A DNA stretch of 64,000 nucleotides, taken from assembly GCF_020618415.1 (NCBI RefSeq), contig NZ_CP085344.1, positions 2,999,001-3,063,000 on the forward strand, in the 5' to 3' direction. Position 1 is the first letter of the stretch, and each line of letters begins with the position of its first letter. The DNA comes from Cupriavidus sp. MP-37 (lineage in GTDB: Bacteria; Pseudomonadota; Gammaproteobacteria; Burkholderiales; Burkholderiaceae). The position numbers and the translations under genes are program-made. Below are positions 55,776 to 64,000 of the stretch, piece after piece. The notes below the pieces were generated by a model. It was not told the DNA's origin and made no database searches. It saw only the letters and a list, made by a program, of their open reading frames with translations.

Positions 55776-57083
55776 ATGACAACGACCGCAGTGAATCCCG
55801 GCGTCAGCGACGCCGCCTTTGAAGATGCCACCTACCGCAAGGTCAGCTGGCGCCTGGTGCCCTTCCTGCTGCTGTGCTACGTGGTGGCCTACCTCGACCG
55901 CGTCAACGTGGGCTTCGCCAAGCTGCAGATGCTGAACGACCTGCAGTTCAGCGAGACCGTCTACGGCCTCGGCGCCGGCATCTTCTTCATCGGCTACTTC
56001 CTGTTCGAAGTGCCGAGCAACGTGATCCTGCACAAGGTGGGCGCGCGCATCTGGATCGCGCGCATCATGATCACCTGGGGCGCGATCTCGGCGGCGATGA
56101 TGTTCGTCACCACGCCGACCATGTTCTACGTGCTGCGCTTCCTGCTGGGCATTGCCGAGGCCGGCTTCTTTCCCGGCATCATCCTGTACCTGACCTACTG
56201 GTACCCGGCCAACCGGCGCGGGCGCACCACCACCTTCTTCATGACCGCGATCGCGCTGTCGGGCGTGATCGGCGGGCCGCTGTCGGGCTGGATCATGCAG
56301 TCGTTCGACGGCCATAACGGCTGGGCCGGCTGGCAGTGGATGTTCCTGCTGGAAGGCATTCCGTCGATCCTGGTGGGGCTGTGGGTGCTGGCCTACCTGG
56401 ATGACCGCATCGCCCACGCCAGGTGGCTGTCGGCCGAGGAAAAGGCGCTGCTGGAGCGCAATATCGCCAGCGAGAACGCGCACAAGGAAGACCCGCCGGT
56501 GCGCACCGTGCTGTCCAGCCCGCGCGTGTGGCTGATGAGTGCGATCTACTTCTGCTTCGTCATGGGCCTGTACGGCGTCAGCTTCTGGCTGCCGACCATC
56601 ATCAAGCAGACCGGCGTCAAGGGCGCGCTCGACATCGGCCTGCTGACCGCCATCCCCTATGGCTGCGCGGTGGTCGGCATGGTGCTGGTGGCCTACAGCG
56701 CCGACCGCAGCGGCGAGCGCCGCTGGCATATCGCGCTGCCGGCGCTGGCCGGCGCGCTCGGCCTGCTGCTGTCGGTGCAATGGCACGGCGACACCACGCT
56801 GGCGATGGTGGCGCTGACGCTGGCGACGATCGGCATCCTGACCACGCTGCCGCTGTTCTGGAGCCTGCCCACCGCCTTCCTGGCCGGCACCGGCGCGGCC
56901 GCGGGCATTGCGCTGATCAACTCGCTGGGCAACCTCGCCGGCTTTCTCAGCCCGTACGCGGTGGGCTGGCTCAAGGACCTGACTCACAGCACCGATTCCG
57001 GCATGTACCTGCTGGCCGCGTGCCTGGTGGTGGGCGCGGCGCTGACGCTGTCGGTGCCGAAGCGGCTGGTGAGCCGGAAGTGA
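55776..57083 (+). CDS. MFS transporter, anion:cation symporter (phthalate-permease) family
   Basis: A 435-residue inner-membrane transporter with twelve helices. The N-terminal YVVAYLDRVNVGFAKLQMLN and EAGFFPGIILYLTYWYPANR motifs are typical of the ACS family that imports organic acids such as phthalate, tartrate, gluconate or galactarate. ATG at 55776 follows CAGGAGACAGC. With the upstream SDR (and possibly the aldehyde dehydrogenase) it looks like a catabolic uptake set. The specific acid cannot be assigned. Confidence 0.93.
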   Translation: MTTTAVNPGVSDAAFEDATYRKVSWRLVPFLLLCYVVAYLDRVNVGFAKLQMLNDLQFSETVYGLGAGIFFIGYFLFEVPSNVILHKVGARIWIARIMITWGAISAAMMFVTTPTMFYVLRFLLGIAEAGFFPGIILYLTYWYPANRRGRTTTFFMTAIALSGVIGGPLSGWIMQSFDGHNGWAGWQWMFLLEGIPSILVGLWVLAYLDDRIAHARWLSAEEKALLERNIASENAHKEDPPVRTVLSSPRVWLMSAIYFCFVMGLYGVSFWLPTIIKQTGVKGALDIGLLTAIPYGCAVVGMVLVAYSADRSGERRWHIALPALAGALGLLLSVQWHGDTTLAMVALTLATIGILTTLPLFWSLPTAFLAGTGAAAGIALINSLGNLAGFLSPYAVGWLKDLTHSTDSGMYLLAACLVVGAALTLSVPKRLVSRK

Positions 57084-57256
57084 AGTCGCTCGCGCGCCGC
57101 TTGCCGGCTTGAATGCGCCGTCGGCTGACGCGGATGTAGGACCACGCCCGGCAGTGTTGCGTATTCCTGGGCCCTAGCATGAAAAAGAGACACCCGGAGT
57201 GATCCCGACGGGGTCCTCCGGGGCATCGGATTTTCAAGCTTGCCAAGGAGGCCACG

Positions 57257-58078
57257 ATGCCGCAACTGCCCCCGTTTGCCCCTACCCGTTCGCTGAAAGT
57301 GGTCGAAGCGCGCCTGGCACGCCGCTCGCGCGTGAAGCGCCTGGTGCTCGCGCTCAGCGCCGGCGTGGTCGCGCTGCTTGCGCTGGTGCCTGCCGCCAGC
57401 CATGCGCAGGCGCCCGTGGTCGATGCCAGCGCCGTGCCGGCAACGCCTGCGGCCCCGGCCCCTGCACCAGGCACCATGGCCCCGACGCCGGGCGTCGCCA
57501 CACCGCCCGCCACCACTGCACCGCCGGCCGCCACCGTGCCACCCTCGACCACGGTGCCGCCAGCGGCCCCGATGCCGCCTGCCGCCCAGCCCGCGCCCGG
57601 CATAGCGGCGCCGGCGACGGCGACACCGCCGCCGACGGCTTCACCGATGCCCGCGCCCACCGGCACGCCGCCTGCAACGCCCGCGCCGCCGCCCGTGGCA
57701 GCCCCGGCACAGCCCCGGCCGCCGCTGACCGTGCCGCCCCCGCCGCCGCCACGTGACGCGATGGTGCAGCGCCAGGCCGGCCCGGTCGCCTATATCTGCG
57801 GCGGCGTGGCGGAGGACGAGCAGGTCGCGCTGCAATCGCAGGCGCGCAAGTACAACATGAGCCTGCTGTTCACGCAGGGCGCGCGCGGCGAATACCTGTC
57901 GGATGTCGACGTCAAGCTGATGCGCGGCGGCAAGGAAGTCGCCAGCTTTGTCGCCGACGGCCCGCGCTGCCTGCTGAAGGCGCCGTCGGGCACCTACAAC
58001 GTACGCGCGACGTACCAGGGCCGGACCAAGACCATGACGGTCAGCACCAACAGCAAGAATGCGCAGCTGCGGTGGTAG
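57257..58078 (+). CDS. Secreted proline/alanine-rich protein with C-terminal carboxypeptidase-regulatory-like domain
   Basis: A 273-residue protein. A long n-region precedes a signal or anchor segment (RLVLALSAGVVALLALVPAA, about 28-47, then ASHAQA). Residues about 52-170 are almost entirely Pro, Ala and Thr. The C-terminal domain (175-273) has two cysteines (YICGGVAEDEQ, GPRCLLKAP) and the pattern SGTYNVRATYQGRTKTMTVS typical of carboxypeptidase-regulatory-like/SD-repeat domains. The ATG at 57257 follows AAGGAGGCCACG. A 30-bp hairpin (57193-57222, arms CCCGGAG/CTCCGGG) lies in its leader. Function is unknown; a wall-spanning linker is plausible. Confidence 0.74.
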   Translation: MPQLPPFAPTRSLKVVEARLARRSRVKRLVLALSAGVVALLALVPAASHAQAPVVDASAVPATPAAPAPAPGTMAPTPGVATPPATTAPPAATVPPSTTVPPAAPMPPAAQPAPGIAAPATATPPPTASPMPAPTGTPPATPAPPPVAAPAQPRPPLTVPPPPPPRDAMVQRQAGPVAYICGGVAEDEQVALQSQARKYNMSLLFTQGARGEYLSDVDVKLMRGGKEVASFVADGPRCLLKAPSGTYNVRATYQGRTKTMTVSTNSKNAQLRW

Positions 58079-58133
58079 TGGTGCTGAAACGCGGTTGCGC
58101 TGTGCCTGACCCGCTTTGCATGACCGATTGGGT

Positions 58134-58262
58134 GCTCCCTCTCCCGCTGGCGGGAGAGGGTTGGGGTGAGGGCGGGAGCATCGACGAAGTGAAGGCCGAC
58201 GCTATTGCCAGCGCCCGCCCTCACCCCCGCCCCTCTCCCGCAAGCGGGAGAGGGGAGCAAAC
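58134..58262. repeat. REP-like paired palindrome, copy D
   Basis: Hairpins CCCTCTCCCGC/GCGGGAGAGGG (58137-58160) and CCCCTCTCCCGC/GCGGGAGAGGGG (58230-58255), with TTGGGGTGAGGGCGGGAGC and CGCCCGCCCTCACCCCCGC inside. Spacer carries TCGACGAAGTGAAG. It sits between the convergent proline-rich gene and the kinase gene, ending about 3 bp before the latter's stop codon. Confidence 0.88.
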
Positions 58263-58264
58263 CC

Positions 58265-61200
58265 TCACCCTCCCTGCCCATCCCCCAGCATCTGCGCCAC
58301 CGAACCCGCCGTCCCCGCCGCCCGCTCACCCAGCAGCCGGTGCAGCGTCCCCAGCAGTTCATCCTCGTTATAAGGCTTGCCCAGGTACACGTTGACGCCG
58401 ATTTCCTCGGCGTAGCGGCGGTGCTTGTCGGCGGTGCGCGAGGTGATCATCACCAGCGGCAGATGCGCGGTGCGCGCGTCCGAGCGCACGTTGCGCGTCA
58501 GGTCGAAGCCGTCCATGTGCGGCATCTCGATATCGACCAGCATCGCGTCCGGCATCACGTCCTGCAGCTGCTTGAGCGCGTCGACGCCGTCGCGCGCCAG
58601 CACCACGTGGTAGCCGGCGCGGCCGAGCAGGCGCTGGGTGGCTTTGCGCACGGTCAGCGAATCGTCCACCACCATCACGATAGGCTGCGCCGCCAGCCCG
58701 GGCACGGGCTCGGCGCTGCCGTCGCCCGCCAGTTCCGCCACCGCGCCCGGCTGCGGCGCGACGGCAGGCTGCTGCGCGGCTTGCCGCAGCGCCGGCGGAT
58801 CGAGCGGCAGCGACCGGCCGCGCTCGCGCACGAAGCGCTGCGCCAGCACCACCGGGTTGTAGATCAGCACGATCTCGCCATCGCCGAGCGTGGTGGCGCC
58901 GGCAATGCCTTCCAGCCGCGCCAGGTGCGGGCCGATGTGCTTGACCACCACTTCGCGGTTGCCGACCACGTCGTCGACATGCACGGCAACGCGCTCGGCG
59001 CCGCTGCGCACCAGCACCACCGGCGAGTACTTGCGCCCCGCCGGCGCGGCCTCGCCGTGTTCCAGCAGCGCGCCGAAGTAGAAGAACGGCACCTCGGCGC
59101 CAGCCACGGCCAGGCGGCCGTGGTTGTACGCGTCCAGCAGCGCCGGCGCGCGCAGTTGCTGCACCTGGTCGATCATGCCGCTGGGCACCGCGAAGCGGCG
59201 CGCGCCGAGCGTGATCACCAGCACCTGCGTGATCGCCGTGGTCAGCGGCAGGTGCACGGTAAAGGTGGTGCCCTGCCCGGGCTGCGACGCCAGCGTGATG
59301 CGCCCGCCCAGCGCCACGGTCTCGGCGCGCACCACGTCCATGCCGACGCCGCGGCCGGCCAGTTCGGAGACCGCCTCCGCGGTGGAAAAGCCGGGGGTGA
59401 AGATCATCTCGGTCAGGCGTGCTTCGCTGGCGTCGTCGTCCGGCGCCAGCAGCCGGCGCTCGACCGCGCGCGCGCGGATGCGCGCGAGGTCCAGCCCGCC
59501 GCCGTCATCGATGAAATGCAGCACCACCTCGTTGCCTTCCTGCTGCACCTCCAGCGTCAGCGCGCCGGTGGCGGGCTTGCCCGCGGCGCGGCGCTGCGCG
59601 GCGGGCTCGATGCCGTGCGCCACCGCGTTGCGGATCAGGTGCTCGATCGGGCCGGCCATGCGGTCCAGCACCGAGCGGTCGATCTCCACCGTGCCGCCCT
59701 TGATCAGCAGCCGCACTTCCTTGCCGGTCTCGGCCGCGGCCTGCCGCGCCACGCGGTAGAGGCGCTCGGCCAGCGCGTCGAACTGCACCATGCGCGCCTG
59801 CATCAGCCCGCGCTGCAGCCCGCGCGTCAGCCGCGCCTGCGCGGCCAGGTCTGCGCCGGCGCGGTCGAAACCGCGCTGCAGGTTCTGCTCGACGGTGGCG
59901 ACGTCGTTGACCGACTCGGCCATCATCCGCGTCAGCTCCTGGAAGCGCGTAAAGCGGTCGAACTCGAGCGGATCGAATTCCTGCTTGTGCTGCGCATCGG
60001 CAATGCGCGACGCCATCTGCGATTCGGCCTGGATCTCGATCTCGCGCAGCTGGCCGCGCAAGCGCGCGACGTTGTCGTTCAGTTCGCCCAGGTAGGCGCG
60101 CATCGCCTCCAGCTCGCTGTCCAGGCGCGCGCGCGTGGCGCCGACCTCGCCGGCCTCGTTGATCAGCGTGTCGAGCGCGCGCGCCTGCACGCGCACCAGC
60201 GCGCGCTGCGGCTCGGCCGATGCCAGCGGCGCCAGTGGCGCGGCCGGCGGCATCGGCACCATCACGTCGGCCGGTCCGGGCACCGCGGGCAGTCCGGGCG
60301 CGGCAGCCTCGGACGCGCCGGTAGCTTCGGCGGCTTCAGGCTGCGCCGTGGCGGCGTCGACCGGCGGCTCGGGATCGGCCAGTCCGTTGACCACATCGGC
60401 ATCGTCGGCCGGCAGCAGGCGGCCGGCCTGCAAGGCTTCGGCATGCGCCAGGATGCGGTCGTACCAGGCGTAGAGCCGCGCGAATACCTGCGCCGCAACC
60501 GGCTGGTGCGCCTGCTCGCGCAGCGTGCTGTCGAGCAGCGTCTCCATCTCGTGCGCGGCCTGCCCCAGCGCCATCGCGCCGGCCATGCGCGCGCTGCCCT
60601 TGAGCGTATGCAGCGCGCGCAGCACCAGCCCGCCATGGCGCGCGTCGTCGGGCGCGGCTTCCCAGCCGCGCAGCAGCTTGCCCAGTTCGGGCAGCGAGCC
60701 CTGCGCCTCTTCCAGGAAGATCTGCACCAGTGCCGGGTCGGGTGCGTTGCCGGTGTCGCCGGCCGGCGCCTCGGGCGCACGCGGCGCGGTCGGCAGCGCG
60801 ATCACGACCGCGTCATGCGCGGTGGCCGGCGGCGCTGCAGGGGCTTCGGCGCCTTCGTTGGCGTCGTTGGCGTCGTTGGCTTCATCGGACTCCGCCGGCG
60901 GCGGTGCGGGCACCGCCACGCGCGGGCGCAGCAGGGCGCGCTCGCCAAACTCGACCAGGCTGCGGCGCAACGCGGCATCGGCCTGCGGCCAGATGCCGGC
61001 GGCAAACTGGTGCAGCATGCCGCGCATGCGCTCGGCGGCCTGCTCCAGCAGGCGGAAATCGCCCGCATGCATCGCCACCGGATGCGCGCCCAGCTGCAGC
61101 AGCAACGCTTCCAGTGCCTCGGCGATTTCGCGCACCGGCTCCAGGCCGACGGTCGACGCGCTGCCCTGCAGCGTATGGGCGACGCGCAGCGCCAGCTCGC

Positions 61201-64000
61201 TCGGGCATGGATGCGCTTCATGCCGCCACTCGGAGATATCGGTGGCGAACTGGCGCAGCAGGCCGTCGGCCTCCTGCAGGTAGACGTTGTACAGCGCCAG
61301 GCCGATGCGCACCGGGCCGATGACCTTGTAATGGTCGTCCTCGTCCGACAGGCCGCCGGCCAGGCGGAACGGGATCACGTTGTCGTCGGGCGTGCCGGTG
61401 TCGGCGGGGGCGTCAGCATCGGCGTCGGTGACGGCTGCGTCCGGATGCTCGTGCGGCGCTTCGTCGCCAACCACGTCAGGCAAGGCCTGCGCCACGTCCG
61501 CGGCGGTGCCGGCATCGCGCACCGCTTCGGCGGCCGCGACCAGCGGCGCGATGTCGTGCCACGCCGCGGCATCGCCGTGCAGCCGCGCCACCCATGCCGA
61601 CAGCTCGGCATGCGCGCGGCGCAGCAGCGCCAGCAGCGCCGGCGCGGGGGCGCGCGCTTCGGCAATCCACAGGTTCATCACCTGCTCCACCGCCCACGCC
61701 GCCTCGCCGTAGCGATGCAGCCCCACCATGCGGCTGGAGCCCTTGAGGGTATGGAACGCGCGCCGCACCCGGCTCAGCATGTCGGCATCGCGCAGCGCGT
61801 CGACGCCGGCGCCGAGGTCGCCGGCGATGCCGCCCAGCACCTCGTCGGCCTCGTTCAGGAAGATGTCTAGCAGCTCGGCATCGATGGCGGCGTGGTCGCC
61901 GGCCGCGGGCAGCGCCGGTGAGGTCACGCCGGCCGCGCCGGTCGGCACTGCCGCGGGCTCCGCCGGGATCGCGGCGAGCGCCATCACCAGGCGCGCGCCG
62001 GCGTCGTCGCTGCCGGCCAGCCAGGCGTTGCACTGCGTGATGGCGTCGGCGGCCTGGCGGCGCAGCGCGGCATCGTCGTCGATGGCGGCCTGGTCGGCCA
62101 GCGCCTGCAGCGCGGCACGCAGCCGCTGCGTGGCCGGCGCATCGGCGACGGCGCCGGCACGCAGGGCTTGGTCGGCGGCACTGCGCGCCGCGTCCAGCGG
62201 ATGCTGCGGCGCGTGCGTGTCGTCAGCGACCACGACATCGGGCAATGCCTCGGCGTGGCCGGCCCGGCCGAACTCGAGGGCATCGGCGAACGCATGGACC
62301 ACGCCCAGTTCGGCCGCCACCGCGCGCAGCAGCGCCGCACGCGCGCCGGCGTCGGCCAGCTCGCCCGCATCGGCAAGCCGTGTCTTGACGGCCTCCACGG
62401 CGGCGCAGGCCTGCGCGGCCTCGCCGGCCAGCGCACCCGGCAGCGCCGCCGACGCCTGCAGCTGCGCCAGCGTTGCCGCCAGCGCGGCGAAGGCCTGGCG
62501 CGCGTCGCGCAGGGGCGCGGCGCCGTCGGCGCGCGCCGCATTGCGGTCATAGCTGTCGAGCCAGGATTCGCCGCTGTCCAGCTGCGCGCGCAGCTGCGCC
62601 ACGGCTTCGCTGCGCAGCGCCTGCGCGCGCGCGTCGTCGACCATGCGCGCCAGCCAGGCCGGCGCGGCGCCGGCATCATCCGCCAGGCAGGCGGCCAGCG
62701 CGTCGCACTGCGCGGCAAAGCGCGCCGCGGCTGGATGGGCGGACTGTCCGTGCACGCGCCACGGCAGCGCCAGCGCACGCGACAGGAACAGCGCGATGCC
62801 AGCCGCGCCGAGCGCATCGGCGGCGCCGCGCTCGCGCCCCGGCATGGCGGCCTGCGCCAGGCAGCGCTGCAGCGGCGGCTGCGCCAGCGGCAGCGCCGCC
62901 TCGGCCAGCGCCGCCAGCGCGGTCTCCCAGGCAGCCTGGTCGGCGGCGGCGGCATGCTCCAGCCCGGCCGCGGCCTGCTGCAGGTTGCGCGTGTCGATCG
63001 GGTCGAGCCAGCCGTAGTAGCGCAGCCGGAAATCGGCATTTGCCTGCGCATGGGCGGCATCGAGGCGGAACGCCGCCAGCGTGCGCGCGATCTCGGCGCG
63101 CAGCGCCGCCGCGTCGTCGTTGCCGTGCTCGGCCAGCCCGGTGCAGACCAGCAGGAACACCGCGTCGTTCAGCAACGCCTGCGGCACGCGCACATGGCCC
63201 TGCTGGTACTGGCGCAGCAGCAGGTTGGCGCGCCCGGCAAAGCGCTTGGCCAGCAGGTCCGACGGCAGCAGGCCCAGCGCCAGCGCGCGGCACACCAGCC
63301 CAAGCACGTGCCAGACACCGCGGTCGGGATGGTCAGCGGCGCGGCGCGCTTCCTGCTCGTTGGCACGCAGTTCATCCAGCGCCGTGTGCAGCGGCAGCCA
63401 GGCTTCGCGCAGCAGCGCCGCGTCGTCGCATGGCGTCGGCAGGCGCAGCGCCTTGAGCAGCGCCGACTCGAACTGCTGGCGCGCGCGCGTGACCGCGGCC
63501 GGCCCCTTCGGCGGCAGCAGCATGCCGGGCAGCATCTGCAGCTCGTCAAGCCACAGGTCGGCCGGATGCACGCGTTCTTCGCCGAGCCTGGCGAGCACGG
63601 CGGCATAGGGCTGGAACAGGCGCAGCGGAGCCTCGTCGTCGCCGGCCATCAGGTCGTCGACATACTCGGCCAGCGCCTGCACGCCGGCGCGGAATACCGC
63701 CAGCGCCTCGGGGCCGGCGGCCACGGTGCCGGCGTCGATGGCATCGAGCAGGCGGCGCAGCGCCTGGCAATACGGATCGGTGCCGCGCAGCCCGACGATA
63801 TGCACCGCGCCGGCGGCCTGGTGCAGGTGCTGGCCGGCCAGCCGCAGCGAGGTGGTATCGCGCGCGCCCAGCGCCTCGGGCGCCTGGCGCACTTCGTCGA
63901 CATAGTGGCCGAGCTCGGTGGCGGCGTCTTCGAGCGCGCTGCGCAGGCTGGGCGCCAGCCACGCCAGGCCGGACAGGTCGCGCGCGGTGCCGTTGTCGGG
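58265..64000 (-). CDS. PilL/ChpA-type hybrid histidine kinase (multi-Hpt CheA), N-terminus outside window
   Basis: A giant chemosensory kinase; 1911 residues are visible and the frame is still open at the right edge, so the start is missing. Order (visible numbering): a degenerate Hpt-like segment (GQHLHQAAGAVHIVGLRG, about 45-65); a long helical region; three Hpt sites with HTLKGSSRMVGL (about 750), HTLQGSASTVGL (about 945) and HTLKGSARMAGA (about 1133); a dimerisation/ATPase core with LIRNAVAHGIEP (about 1460) and the G-box GRGVGMDVVRAE; a CheW-like domain (about 1560-1720); and a C-terminal receiver with MVVDDSLTVRKATQ and phospho-Asp in LVDIEMPHMDGFD (about 1825). Such proteins control twitching motility through type IV pili. 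Confidence 0.95.
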   Translation of the reverse strand, partial: PDNGTARDLSGLAWLAPSLRSALEDAATELGHYVDEVRQAPEALGARDTTSLRLAGQHLHQAAGAVHIVGLRGTDPYCQALRRLLDAIDAGTVAAGPEALAVFRAGVQALAEYVDDLMAGDDEAPLRLFQPYAAVLARLGEERVHPADLWLDELQMLPGMLLPPKGPAAVTRARQQFESALLKALRLPTPCDDAALLREAWLPLHTALDELRANEQEARRAADHPDRGVWHVLGLVCRALALGLLPSDLLAKRFAGRANLLLRQYQQGHVRVPQALLNDAVFLLVCTGLAEHGNDDAAALRAEIARTLAAFRLDAAHAQANADFRLRYYGWLDPIDTRNLQQAAAGLEHAAAADQAAWETALAALAEAALPLAQPPLQRCLAQAAMPGRERGAADALGAAGIALFLSRALALPWRVHGQSAHPAAARFAAQCDALAACLADDAGAAPAWLARMVDDARAQALRSEAVAQLRAQLDSGESWLDSYDRNAARADGAAPLRDARQAFAALAATLAQLQASAALPGALAGEAAQACAAVEAVKTRLADAGELADAGARAALLRAVAAELGVVHAFADALEFGRAGHAEALPDVVVADDTHAPQHPLDAARSAADQALRAGAVADAPATQRLRAALQALADQAAIDDDAALRRQAADAITQCNAWLAGSDDAGARLVMALAAIPAEPAAVPTGAAGVTSPALPAAGDHAAIDAELLDIFLNEADEVLGGIAGDLGAGVDALRDADMLSRVRRAFHTLKGSSRMVGLHRYGEAAWAVEQVMNLWIAEARAPAPALLALLRRAHAELSAWVARLHGDAAAWHDIAPLVAAAEAVRDAGTAADVAQALPDVVGDEAPHEHPDAAVTDADADAPADTGTPDDNVIPFRLAGGLSDEDDHYKVIGPVRIGLALYNVYLQEADGLLRQFATDISEWRHEAHPCPSELALRVAHTLQGSASTVGLEPVREIAEALEALLLQLGAHPVAMHAGDFRLLEQAAERMRGMLHQFAAGIWPQADAALRRSLVEFGERALLRPRVAVPAPPPAESDEANDANDANEGAEAPAAPPATAHDAVVIALPTAPRAPEAPAGDTGNAPDPALVQIFLEEAQGSLPELGKLLRGWEAAPDDARHGGLVLRALHTLKGSARMAGAMALGQAAHEMETLLDSTLREQAHQPVAAQVFARLYAWYDRILAHAEALQAGRLLPADDADVVNGLADPEPPVDAATAQPEAAEATGASEAAAPGLPAVPGPADVMVPMPPAAPLAPLASAEPQRALVRVQARALDTLINEAGEVGATRARLDSELEAMRAYLGELNDNVARLRGQLREIEIQAESQMASRIADAQHKQEFDPLEFDRFTRFQELTRMMAESVNDVATVEQNLQRGFDRAGADLAAQARLTRGLQRGLMQARMVQFDALAERLYRVARQAAAETGKEVRLLIKGGTVEIDRSVLDRMAGPIEHLIRNAVAHGIEPAAQRRAAGKPATGALTLEVQQEGNEVVLHFIDDGGGLDLARIRARAVERRLLAPDDDASEARLTEMIFTPGFSTAEAVSELAGRGVGMDVVRAETVALGGRITLASQPGQGTTFTVHLPLTTAITQVLVITLGARRFAVPSGMIDQVQQLRAPALLDAYNHGRLAVAGAEVPFFYFGALLEHGEAAPAGRKYSPVVLVRSGAERVAVHVDDVVGNREVVVKHIGPHLARLEGIAGATTLGDGEIVLIYNPVVLAQRFVRERGRSLPLDPPALRQAAQQPAVAPQPGAVAELAGDGSAEPVPGLAAQPIVMVVDDSLTVRKATQRLLGRAGYHVVLARDGVDALKQLQDVMPDAMLVDIEMPHMDGFDLTRNVRSDARTAHLPLVMITSRTADKHRRYAEEIGVNVYLGKPYNEDELLGTLHRLLGERAAGTAGSVAQMLGDGQGG

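Noticed and set aside
58205..61870. Open frame of about 1220 codons on the plus strand opposite the PilL/ChpA kinase
   Set aside because: High GC in the third codon position leaves antisense frames open. The product is Arg/His/Gln-rich and has no recognisable domain, while the minus-strand frame has several complete kinase domains.

Overview
The window is a dense, GC-rich bacterial chromosome segment, most likely from Cupriavidus or a close Burkholderiaceae relative. The call rests on gene content and order: a serC-pheA-hisC-tyrA-aroA block beside gyrA, a tmRNA tag ending ANDERYALAA, tandem cyanophycin synthetases with an ABC/DUF1854 partner, nadE next to glnB, and a PilL/ChpA-type kinase. 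The codon bias and the long spurious antisense open frames are typical of this GC-rich group. I see no transposase, phage gene or CRISPR array.

Layout. 1-9156 (minus strand): aroA (3' end outside the window), tyrA, hisC, pheA, serC, a DUF2059 secreted protein and gyrA. 9591-11789 (plus): a short OmpA-like lipid/peptidoglycan-linking protein, ubiG and gph. 11875-12233: tmRNA, followed by two terminator-like hairpins, an orphan fimbrial-adhesin gene and a small acidic protein. 14194-22464: cyanophycin locus, with a DUF1854 protein and an ABC exporter diverging from two cyanophycin synthetases. 22670-27852: amino-acid ABC permease, two binding proteins, a DadA-like D-amino-acid dehydrogenase and a divergent LysR regulator. 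27936-31427: CBS-domain membrane protein, PAP2 phosphatase, a DUF1653-HD fusion and tRNA-Ser(CGA). 31507-34257: serS and rarA. 34336-41183: iron ABC transporter genes in three orientations, a HEAT-like protein, an I78 inhibitor lipoprotein and a zinc alcohol dehydrogenase. 41217-44794: a lipoprotein, lolA, ftsK. 45028-47434: trxB, an Smr protein, a TRIC/UPF0126 channel. 47508-50141: glnB and nadE. 50325-52807: a FemAB/GNAT-like protein, cytochrome b561, ppa. 53018-57083: aldehyde dehydrogenase, a small membrane protein, SDR, MFS transporter. 57257-58078: a proline-rich secreted protein. 58265-64000: a giant PilL/CheA hybrid kinase running off the right edge.

How parts work together. The left block makes aromatic amino acids, histidine and serine. 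The cyanophycin block should make the nitrogen reserve multi-L-arginyl-poly-L-aspartate, and the adjoining amino-acid uptake and oxidation genes fit nitrogen handling. Further right, glnB and nadE add nitrogen signalling and NAD supply. The old ftsK-lolA-rarA-serS order, also seen in E. coli, is present but split by about 7 kb of iron-transport and alcohol dehydrogenase genes.

Most interesting: the two cyanophycin synthetases look reciprocally degenerate (copy 1 keeps an HxxEH motif in its N domain but has altered ATP-grasp and Mur-ligase motifs; copy 2 the reverse). Four copies of a paired-palindrome REP-like element sit just after genes, one of them with both arms flipped. An 11-bp inverted repeat brackets the -10 box of the tRNA-Ser promoter. 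The DUF1653-HD fusion and the zinc-ribbon/PH-like ABC exporter are unusual architectures.
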